In this document: in pieces, positions 1 to 5,527 of the stretch
How the letters are laid out: each line of letters begins with the position of its first letter
Position numbering within the stretch: position 1 is the stretch's first letter
Virus record (IMG/VR): IMGVR_UViG_3300029893_000236
Coordinates: 1 to 51,702 of that record
Direction: 5' to 3' (one strand)
Length of the DNA stretch: 51,702 nt
From: a virus
Made by a program: the position numbers and the translations under genes
Notes under the pieces: generated by a model
Told to the model about the DNA's origin: nothing
What the model saw: the letters and a program-made list of their open reading frames with translations, nothing else
The model's database searches: none

Positions 1-222
1 TTTCGCCAACCGTCCCTGTTTATCGTCAAGGTTTCCTTTCTGAAAGCGGATGAAAGACTCCGCATCCTCAACCAATCCCGGAACCGTTTTCCGCAATCGC
101 CCAATCTGCCGAACCTGGCGTAGCAACCTACGCCTGTCACGCCAGTCTAGCATCCTGATCCGCTCGACGATTGGCGACGTTCGCCAATCCTGAACAAAGT
201 TAGAACCAGAAACCGCCTGCAT
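1..222 (-). CDS. Partial hypothetical protein, Arg-rich, runs off left edge
   Basis: An open frame starts at an ATG at 222-220 and stays open for 74 codons to position 1, so only the N-terminal part is here. A purine-rich AAGGG about 8 bases upstream can serve as ribosome binding site. The visible protein is rich in arginine, with a helical look and no motif I recognise. It follows the 68-aa gene at 283-489 in the same direction, 60 bases away. Caution: the same stretch contains several perfect GC-rich inverted repeats (117-134, 169-189), so it could instead be a structured non-coding element. The function is unknown. Confidence 0.45.
   Translation of the reverse strand, partial: MQAVSGSNFVQDWRTSPIVERIRMLDWRDRRRLLRQVRQIGRLRKTVPGLVEDAESFIRFQKGNLDDKQGRLAK
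169..189. repeat. Perfect 9-bp inverted repeat with 3-base loop
   Basis: GATTGGCGA and TCGCCAATC flank CGT. A second perfect hairpin (GGCGTAG / CTACGCC, loop CAAC) lies at 117-134, and an outer CTGGCG / CGCCAG pair flanks that one. The density of GGCG-based hairpins in the first 200 bases is unusual and is not matched anywhere in the AT-rich part. Confidence 0.6.
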
Positions 223-257
223 TGTTGCATCCCTTACTCCGTTGGGGCTGTAAGAAC

Positions 258-278
258 ATAGGGTGAACACCACCCTAT
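258..278. repeat. 8-bp inverted repeat between the two leftward genes
   Basis: ATAGGGTG (258-265) and CACCCTAT (271-278) form a perfect stem with a 5-base loop. It lies directly downstream of the stop of the 68-aa gene and upstream of the partial gene. There is no T-run on either side, so it does not look like a standard intrinsic terminator. It could be an attenuator or an RNA processing hairpin. Confidence 0.5.
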
Positions 279-282
279 CTAT

Positions 283-489
283 CTATCGGACTTCGACCTC
301 CACAATCAGATTGGCCGCGGGATCATCCTCCCCATACCAAAAAGTGACCGGATGATTCGACTGAATGGATTCCGACCAAATTTCCGGCCCCATCCGCCGG
401 AACCATTCCCAATCGTCGACCGCACGGAATCTCTCTCCGTGCCGCACGTCCGCAAAGGCCCGGTACTCCGTTTTCCTTGTGTTCGGCAT
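283..489 (-). CDS. Hypothetical 68-aa protein
   Basis: The ATG at 489 is preceded by an excellent Shine-Dalgarno, GGGAGGTAAC, ending about 5 bases before the start, which makes this a convincing gene despite its size. The protein is acidic and aromatic-rich (WEWF, WYGEDD), probably a small compact domain. I recognise no family. It ends in TAG and lies entirely in the GC-rich segment, so its base composition and codon use (GCC, CGC, GAC) differ from the phage genes after position 800. It may belong to a different replicon or to recently acquired DNA. Confidence 0.65.
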   Translation of the reverse strand: MPNTRKTEYRAFADVRHGERFRAVDDWEWFRRMGPEIWSESIQSNHPVTFWYGEDDPAANLIVEVEVR

Positions 490-822
490 GGTTGTTACCT
501 CCCTTGTTTGCGTTCCGTTAGGTCCGGCCTACCCGAACCCTCAATGAGTGTACCCTACCATCGTCCATCATGCAAGGATTCCGAGAAAATATTGTGCGAG
601 AATCCGACACGACAACCAGGATTGTTTGCATAGAACAGAATCCTAACAAAGCGGGTAGGGGAGGGTTATAGACTGTACGGGTTTCGTTAGGGTGGGGGCC
701 GGAAACCGGCACGGGGTCTAGACTCAATTCCAATCAACCAATAATTATGGGAACTCCCCATCTATAATAACCAATAATGTTTATGTTTATTCTTCTTTTT
801 GTTATTTTTTTATAGATAATGT
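490..822. other. Non-coding stretch spanning a composition break
   Basis: I see no convincing gene here. Bases 490-735 are GC-rich and contain the leader of the 68-aa gene and a GCCGG-AAA-CCGGC hairpin at 698-710. Around 735-745 the sequence switches abruptly to AT-rich DNA that continues to the end of the window. The right part holds a 15-bp near-palindrome (747-761) framed by a direct repeat AACCAATAAT (736-745 and 769-778), a perfect TATAAT (763-768) and a T-rich tract (791-811). Confidence 0.7.
736..778 (+). promoter_or_regulatory. 15-bp near-palindrome plus TATAAT box, candidate promoter
   Basis: ATGGGAACTCCCCAT at 747-761 is followed one base later by TATAAT (763-768). The same element recurs at 3941-3955 (14 of 15 identical on the opposite strand), again next to a TATTAT-like box. 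It sits where a -35 box would be, and no TTGACA is visible. The arrangement resembles activator-dependent middle promoters such as T4 MotA-type ones; that is an analogy and not a family match. The direct repeat AACCAATAAT brackets it. The likely target is the gene at 823. Confidence 0.5.
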
Positions 823-1320
823 ATGACTTTATTAATTATGAGTATAATACAAATGTTAAATCCAATTAATGTTTATCAGTCCAATAGTTGGAATATTAAT
901 GGGTCGGGCACAATAATTGATAAATTAAATTCTACCGATCCTAACGACTATATTTATAGTTTTGAAACAGGCAATAATAATAGACTCAGGGTTGGATTAG
1001 CCGCTACCACAGGAAATTTACCTAGTGGTTATTCCGTTACCATACATATTAATGTAAATACTTATCAAAGTGGAGCCGTAGCTTCGGGAGACTTGTTATT
1101 AAGGATAGGTTCTTCTTCTTCTGAGAATGTAGCAACATTATTGAATTTTGAAATTAATTCGGATGCCAGCGGCAATTTATATTCTTATATTTTAAATAAT
1201 GCTGAACGAGACGTTGTTGCCAGTGATATCAATGATTTATCCCTAATTTTCCGGGTAGATAATTTTTCTAGTAGTGGTATGGAAGCAAGAGTATGCCGAA
1301 TGTATGTTACTATTGAATAA
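823..1320 (+). CDS. Virion-type beta-sandwich protein, paralogue of the 17174 gene
   Basis: This 165-aa protein aligns over most of its length with the 182-aa product at 17174-17722. Shared blocks include YQSGAVASGDLLLR versus YPSGSIATGDLILR, and a C-terminal L-L-FR-D-F-SSG-...-M-Y-T pattern. The paralogue sits in the virion gene block next to the capsid, so a structural role such as fibre, decoration or carbohydrate-binding is inferred. ATGs at 823, 838 and 853 are all possible starts and none has a clear Shine-Dalgarno. It lies downstream of the candidate promoter at 736-778. Confidence 0.7.
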   Translation: MTLLIMSIIQMLNPINVYQSNSWNINGSGTIIDKLNSTDPNDYIYSFETGNNNRLRVGLAATTGNLPSGYSVTIHINVNTYQSGAVASGDLLLRIGSSSSENVATLLNFEINSDASGNLYSYILNNAERDVVASDINDLSLIFRVDNFSSSGMEARVCRMYVTIE

Positions 1321-1385
1321 AATTAATCTCCGCACAAAATGTGGAGAATAGCATTACTATTTACCGCAAAAATTCATACACAACC

Positions 1386-2094
1386 TTATTTTTGCAACAA
1401 TTCCAAATGTCCCTTCATAATTTTATCAATTTGGGAACTTTTAACACCCGTAATATTATCCGTTACCCTTGATTCAATAAAATTATATGTCCTAACTTTA
1501 TTGCCCCGACCCCCACCAGTCCATTGTTCGCGTTTTTTATTCGCCCATTTGTTCTTGTCTATATTTTCTTGGAATTCTTTCACGCGGGCTGTTAAAATCT
1601 TGAGAGCTAATTCCTTATTCGATTGGGGACTCTTGCCATCAATACAAACTTCAATGTTGGTAGGAAGGTGTCGCATTCTCACCATTGAATTAGAACGATT
1701 TTTATTTTGGCCCCCTGGTCCGGTTCCGGTTTGCCATGTAATTTTTATATCAGAAGGACTAATTTTGAAATTTGAATTATTGGGCGGTGGTAGATCTAAT
1801 ACCGAAACCGTAACGACAGAGGTATGGCGGCGTCCTTTGTTTTCGGTAGGCGGGCATCTCTGCACAACATGTTTTCCTACTTCATTTTTAAACAAACCAA
1901 AAGCATTGCTGCCCATTATTTTCAGGATTACTCGTCCCTCTGATATTTCTAAGTATTCCGATTTTAATCCGTTCTTTGTAGCATATGCAATATATGTTTT
2001 GGCCAAATCTTTTACGAACAATTTAGAATCTTCGCCTCCCTCTCCAAATTTTACATCAACAATAATTGTTTCAAACTAACACCGTGTTCTTCAT
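1386..2094 (-). CDS. Class I peptide chain release factor, RF1-like, likely +1 frameshifted
   Basis: The protein matches domains 2-4 of bacterial RF1/RF2. It has the catalytic GGQ (codons 1715-1707) in a GTGPGGQ context, a PxT-type recognition motif (CPPTEN, RF1 pattern) followed by GRRHTS, and a C-terminal RTYNF...RVTD block typical of RF1. The N-terminal domain 1 is absent: about 235 aa against ~360. PxT predicts UAA/UAG recognition. Homology (a GEGGEDSKLFVKDL stretch, as in GTGGDEAALFAGDL of RF1) extends upstream of the only in-frame start (TTG at 2021) to an in-frame stop at 2078-2076. The nearest ATG with upstream AGG-type sequence (2094) is in another frame and meets TGA at 2073-2071. 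A +1 shift at GTT TGA joins them. A class I RF is certain; the frameshift is inferred. Confidence 0.85.
2071..2085 (-). promoter_or_regulatory. Candidate prfB-like programmed +1 frameshift site
   Basis: On the minus strand the codons from the ATG at 2094 run ATG AAG AAC ACG GTG TTA GTT TGA A. Skipping one base at GTT-TGA continues as GAA ACA into the release-factor frame. A GGTG capable of pairing with the CACC of the 16S anti-Shine-Dalgarno lies exactly three bases before the GTT codon. That is the same spacing as the stimulator in E. coli prfB, where the site is CTT TGA C. Differences: GTT instead of CTT (poorer re-pairing on TTT) and A instead of C after TGA. A single-base assembly or evolutionary deletion is the alternative. 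Confidence 0.5.
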
Positions 2095-2147
2095 AAAACA
2101 CCTAACCTTTCTATTTGTTAATTGTTATACACCGTGAATATATCTAT

Positions 2148-3026
2148 ATGATAGAATTACATTGGGCAATACATGCAGATGATGGTACGCCAGTTCTACC
2201 TGATTGGGTTCGTCCAAATTGGATGGCAGGTAAATGTTATTGGATTAAATATAATCGTTTAGGTCTTTCTAGATTAAATTTACTTCAATTTGGTCGTGAT
2301 ATAAAATATGGAATTCAGGATGAAGTTAAAAAAGTAATTACCAATATCAAAGATAAAATTAATATTATCGTAGATGAAATGGATATAGATCCCGAATATA
2401 GCGGTTTATTATACATAGATTCAGAGGGTATTCCACCCGATGCTAATTTGGTGGGAAAATGGGGTAAAAGAAATGGGTCGGTTAATTTAGAAACAGATGA
2501 AGACAAAGAATTATATAATATAGCAGTAAAACGAGTTTATAATTTTATTTTTAATTATTTCGGTAAACTTTTACCAAATGCTAAAATAGGATTTCATAAT
2601 ATTCCCGTAACGGGGTCATGGAAAGATCCTAATGATAAAACACCGATTGCCGACCTTTCTTGGTTATATGGAAATTATTCTGTTAATATGATGAAAGCCT
2701 ACGTACCCAAAGACATTACTCAAAATGAGGGTGGGGCAACCTATAAAGAAATGTATGAATGGTATAGGGATTTAATAGACGTGGGGCATAATTTATTACC
2801 CGATAAAGATATATATCTAATGGTTTGGCACCAACATATGGGTAGTAAAAATTTTATTCAAACGTCAGTAATGGATGCTATTATACAAGCGGCGTTAGAT
2901 GGGCAAGCTAAGGGTATTTGTGTTATTGGTGGCAACAATCCCTATGACCGCGATCCTGTTGGATATACTGCTTGGGCTAAATATGCAATAGATGATATAG
3001 TTAACAAATATTTGAATGTTGAATAA
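2148..3026 (+). CDS. Putative TIM-barrel glycosidase-like protein
   Basis: This 292-aa protein shows alternating beta-strand and helix segments with acidic and aromatic loops (LYIDSEGIPP, IGFHNIPV, LMVWHQHMG), the look of a glycoside-hydrolase TIM barrel. It shares an ordered set of motifs with the central part of the 735-aa protein at 17723: an aspartate-rich YHMDMEERP-type strand, an LYG strand, a W/H strand and a C-terminal GxGxN loop. A hydrolase or sugar-binding role is inferred. The ATG at 2148 is chosen over an upstream TTG (2115); no clear ribosome binding site is visible. Its 3' end overlaps the end of the opposing 65-aa gene by 26 bases. Confidence 0.6.
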   Translation: MIELHWAIHADDGTPVLPDWVRPNWMAGKCYWIKYNRLGLSRLNLLQFGRDIKYGIQDEVKKVITNIKDKINIIVDEMDIDPEYSGLLYIDSEGIPPDANLVGKWGKRNGSVNLETDEDKELYNIAVKRVYNFIFNYFGKLLPNAKIGFHNIPVTGSWKDPNDKTPIADLSWLYGNYSVNMMKAYVPKDITQNEGGATYKEMYEWYRDLIDVGHNLLPDKDIYLMVWHQHMGSKNFIQTSVMDAIIQAALDGQAKGICVIGGNNPYDRDPVGYTAWAKYAIDDIVNKYLNVE

Positions 3027-3198
3027 TTTTGTTGGTAATATTTTCTTTGTGTCGAATTTGATTATCTTTTGATAAAATATACCAAATAAAATATTGGTCA
3101 AGAAATTCGTGATTTTTAATAAACAACAATAGTTTGTTTCGTGATGAAAAAATTCCTATCAATCCTTGCGAACTAATTAATACAAAAGATTCATCCAT
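3001..3198 (-). CDS. Hypothetical 65-aa protein
   Basis: This small open frame starts at an ATG overlapping the TGA stop of the upstream 74-aa gene (3191-3198), a typical translational-coupling arrangement. The product is basic and rich in aromatic and aliphatic residues (LLLFIKNHEFLDQYFIWYIL). No family is recognised. Support comes mainly from the overlap and same-strand context; the tail-to-tail overlap with the 292-aa gene weakens it slightly. Confidence 0.4.
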   Translation of the reverse strand: MDESFVLISSQGLIGIFSSRNKLLLFIKNHEFLDQYFIWYILSKDNQIRHKENITNKIIQHSNIC

Positions 3199-3415
3199 TT
3201 AAATCTTTAGTATAAGCATCAAACAAATCGTTGATAATTTTGATTGCTTCGATACGTAATCTTTCTAAAGATTCATTAGCAATGACATCGCCCGGAATTT
3301 GTATTGTATCTCCATCATCGGAGTTAGTCTGAATATGACTTCCTTTTGGAACACTACATTTAGAATCTAGTTTTAAACCAAGAGCAAAAATAAAATTATG
3401 AAGAAGTGGGGGCAT
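3191..3415 (-). CDS. Hypothetical 74-aa protein
   Basis: The ATG at 3415 has an AGGA about 10 bases upstream on the minus strand. The protein has a polar middle (SDDGDTIQIPGD) followed by an amphipathic helix (ESLERLRIEAIKIINDLFDAY). No family is recognised. It heads a two-gene leftward unit with the 65-aa gene and lies downstream of the structured intergenic region 3416-3659. Confidence 0.5.
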   Translation of the reverse strand: MPPLLHNFIFALGLKLDSKCSVPKGSHIQTNSDDGDTIQIPGDVIANESLERLRIEAIKIINDLFDAYTKDLNG

Positions 3416-3659
3416 AAATTAGTTTTCCTACTATAAGCTTATATATAGCTTTTATTAAGTGCTTCGCAAACTTGAAAAACCTCTATAAGCACTTTTTTGA
3501 TGTTTAATTAATCTTTGATTAATCTGTCAGTCTTGACAAAGACTGACTAAACACCCCCATACTAATATATACGCTTACAAATTATCGAATGTTCCACAAA
3601 ATCTTAGCTTGTTACAAAAAAACATAAAATTCTTTCATTTCCCTATCGATAATAAATAA
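3416..3659. other. Structured non-coding region with stacked inverted repeats
   Basis: There is no gene here. In order: a 12-bp palindrome TATAAGCTTATA (3432-3443); AAGTGCTT (3457-3464) paired with AAGCACTT (3487-3494), followed by TTTT; ATTAATC-TTT-GATTAAT (3507-3523); and GTCAGTCTT-GACA-AAGACTGAC (3526-3547), a perfect 9-bp stem. The tail 3548-3659 is AT-rich with no clear structure. The region separates two leftward genes. It could be a terminator plus promoter region, a small structured RNA or an origin-like element; nothing seen decides between these. Confidence 0.55.
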
Positions 3660-3905
3660 TTAAGAAACTGTAGTTTCGCCCGCCGTTGTAGTTTCGTGAC
3701 GAATAATTTTACCTTGACTATCAAACGGAACACCTATATCCCACCCCATAGGTTTCTTTAATTCCATTTCTTCTCTTTTACGACGTACCGATTTTAGGGT
3801 TTTACCTAATACTTCTGCTATTTGTTCGTCAGTCATTTTTTTATAATTTTCTCTTAAAAAAATAACTTGTTTGCTAGTCCATCGTGGTTTTGCTTTATAC
3901 GCCAT
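3660..3905 (-). CDS. Small Myb/SANT-like DNA-binding protein
   Basis: This 81-aa protein opens with a basic stretch and a Myb-like helix-turn-helix (WTSKQVIFLRENYKKM, DEQIAEVLGKTLKSVRRKREEM), the tri-helical pattern used to bind DNA. Its ATG has a good GGAG Shine-Dalgarno 8 bases upstream. It is transcribed divergently from the sigma-like operon, and the 15-bp element at 3941-3955 lies between the two. This position is typical for a regulator acting on its own divergent promoter; that role is inferred. Confidence 0.75.
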   Translation of the reverse strand: MAYKAKPRWTSKQVIFLRENYKKMTDEQIAEVLGKTLKSVRRKREEMELKKPMGWDIGVPFDSQGKIIRHETTTAGETTVS

Positions 3906-3934
3906 ATCTTAATCTCCTATTTTTAATTGATAGG

Positions 3935-3985
3935 TTAATAATGGGGACTTCCCATTTTTATTATATACACTAAAATTGGTGTATA
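3935..3985. promoter_or_regulatory. Divergent promoter/operator region
   Basis: ATGGGGACTTCCCAT (3941-3955) is the second copy of the near-palindrome seen at 747-761. To its right is TATTAT (3959-3964), and on the minus strand it is followed directly by TATTAA, so it could serve both the rightward operon and the leftward Myb-like gene. A perfect 7-bp inverted repeat TATACAC (3964-3970) / GTGTATA (3979-3985) overlaps the presumed start region of the rightward genes and looks like an operator. Confidence 0.5.
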
Positions 3986-3992
3986 CATAAGT

Positions 3993-4169
3993 ATGAAAAA
4001 TAATCCACAAGTTGTTGCAAATACCGAACTTATTATGGTTGCTAAAGGTAAAGCATTAGATATAGAAGAAGAATTAAAAAAGGGTAAAGAGGAGGTGGAA
4101 TTTAAGGATTTAAATTCATTGTTGTATACGAAAGATAAGGACGGACCCAATGCAGATCAAAGGAATTAG
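3993..4169 (+). CDS. Small acidic protein (58 aa)
   Basis: This short frame begins at an ATG at 3993 and ends in TAG at 4167-4169, overlapping the start of the sigma-like gene by 20 bases. The product is polar and helical (KGKALDIEEELKKGKEEVEF), with a normal composition for a phage protein of this genome. No family is recognised. The first position after the divergent promoter and the overlap with the next gene suggest translational coupling. The ribosome binding site is weak. Confidence 0.55.
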   Translation: MKNNPQVVANTELIMVAKGKALDIEEELKKGKEEVEFKDLNSLLYTKDKDGPNADQRN

Positions 4170-4650
4170 TTCTGAAGAATTTATAGAAATAGTAAATAAG
4201 GTAGCAGACAACCACTCTCATAAAGGGTTTGCCTACTATACTTCTGATGATATTAAACAAGAAGTATGGTGTATTGTTTTAGAAGCGATTAATGGTTTTG
4301 ATGTTAAACGTGGTAAGGTTAAAGATGTAAAGAAGGCTTTGGAACATTGGTTAAACACCATTGTTGCTCGACGCCTAGTCAATCTTTATCGTGATAAGTA
4401 TATTGTTCCTCACAAATCTAAAAATCATAATTTGTTAGAACCATATGATATTGCTATAATTGGCGATTTAGATCATTTAAAAATTAGTTATGATTTAATC
4501 GAATCAGAATATTGGGAAATTATTAAAAAATATCTTAATTTAGAAGAATGGTTTATTTTAGAAGCATTAATGAGTGGAGAAAAAATTCCTTCATATTGTC
4601 GTATTAGATTGAAAAAGAAAATTATGAGTATTTTATCAGAACATGCCTAG
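4150..4650 (+). CDS. Sigma-factor-like protein (sigma70 region 2 type)
   Basis: This 166-aa protein resembles region 2 of sigma70/ECF factors. A helix begins YTSDDIKQEVWCIVLEAINGFD, then a linker, then the conserved LEHWLNTIVARRLVNLYRDKY helix that carries core binding and -10 recognition in the family. The C-terminal part is short and may be a reduced region 4 or a phage-specific helix. Phage sigma factors of this size (for example T4 gp55) direct late transcription, so a role in switching to the structural operons is inferred. It overlaps the 58-aa gene upstream and the HTH gene downstream (ATG at 4643 inside its end). Confidence 0.65.
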   Translation: MQIKGISSEEFIEIVNKVADNHSHKGFAYYTSDDIKQEVWCIVLEAINGFDVKRGKVKDVKKALEHWLNTIVARRLVNLYRDKYIVPHKSKNHNLLEPYDIAIIGDLDHLKISYDLIESEYWEIIKKYLNLEEWFILEALMSGEKIPSYCRIRLKKKIMSILSEHA

Positions 4651-5527
4651 TAATTTTGAACATAAATTAACGCCTGAACAAAAAACAAGGATGAGGGAAC
4701 TTGTTCTTGAACAACGGTTAACCGACAAAGCTATTGCTAAAGAAATTGGTTGTAGTCATCAAACGGTGGCTCGGCTTAGAAAAAAGGAAGGTATTATTAA
4801 AGGTGTTCGAGGTACTATTATTACTAGTAAACCTAGTAATGAAAGAAAGAAAATACTTACAGAAATTGGTCCCGAAGAAGAAAAAATTGAAAAATTAAAA
4901 GAATATTTCAAAAATACTGATAGATATCATAAAATTTGTAAACATTATTTGCCTGAAGATGTAGAAACATTTATAAATCAATGGGTAAATTATCAACTTC
5001 ATACCGAAGATTTAACTTTAGCGGAGGAAGATAGTCTTGAATTATTAATTATGTATAAGATTCGTATTGATGCGAATCAAAAAACTATGAAGGAAATTGA
5101 GGAAAAAGAATTACAAATTAAACAACAATTAATTGGTAGAGAATTAGATTTAGAAGTAAATGAAAGCGATCGTTGGATTTGGGAAATGACCAATTCTCTT
5201 AATGCTACTAAGCAGGAGGTTAATAAAGAATTAAAGGATTTATATGATAGATATGAAAAAGTACAACGTTCATTAAATTTTACTCGTGAGCAAAGAGAAG
5301 CTAAGCGTAGAATTGGTGGTAACACATTTTTGGATTTAGTTAGGATGATGCAAGATAAAGAACGTCGTAAAGAAATTGGTGATTATAATGAACGAATGAA
5401 AATTGCCACACAACGACAAAAAGATAAACTTAAACGCCCACATATGTTTGCGGACGGTAATTATGACGCAATTTTGTTAGATGGATCAGATTTTATTCAG
5501 AAACAGGAAAATTCTAATAATGAGTAA
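4643..5527 (+). CDS. HTH and coiled-coil protein, candidate small terminase
   Basis: The N-terminal ~60 residues carry a clear helix-turn-helix (LTDKAIAKEIGCSHQTVARLRKKEGI). The remaining ~230 residues are charged, helical and predicted coiled coil, ending in an acidic tail. An N-terminal HTH followed by a coiled-coil oligomerisation region is the plan of small terminase subunits that select DNA for packaging, and the large subunit is encoded about 2.3 kb downstream. It could also be a transcription factor. It overlaps both neighbours by 8 bases. Confidence 0.5.
   Translation: MPSNFEHKLTPEQKTRMRELVLEQRLTDKAIAKEIGCSHQTVARLRKKEGIIKGVRGTIITSKPSNERKKILTEIGPEEEKIEKLKEYFKNTDRYHKICKHYLPEDVETFINQWVNYQLHTEDLTLAEEDSLELLIMYKIRIDANQKTMKEIEEKELQIKQQLIGRELDLEVNESDRWIWEMTNSLNATKQEVNKELKDLYDRYEKVQRSLNFTREQREAKRRIGGNTFLDLVRMMQDKERRKEIGDYNERMKIATQRQKDKLKRPHMFADGNYDAILLDGSDFIQKQENSNNE

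Noticed and set aside
1386-2021. Release factor starting at TTG 2021 (211 aa)
   Set aside because: Homology to RF domain 2 continues upstream of this codon, so this start would truncate the fold; kept only as an alternative.
1339-2079. Long open frame of 246 aa on the + strand
   Set aside because: It is antisense to the release-factor gene, whose GGQ, PxT and C-terminal blocks are unmistakable; the + strand product has no recognisable pattern.
3533-3563. TTGACA followed by AT-rich sequence as a sigma70 promoter
   Set aside because: No acceptable -10 box at 16-18 bases spacing, and TTGACA is part of the 9-bp hairpin; no rightward gene starts nearby.
747-3955. Inverted 15-bp copies as ends of a transposable element
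   Set aside because: No transposase between them and no target duplication at both ends; each copy sits at a promoter position, so a regulatory role is simpler.
5481-5519. Upstream ATG for the Gmd gene
   Set aside because: It adds 13 residues without homology; the ATG at 5520 begins right before the Rossmann strand and has an AGGA upstream.
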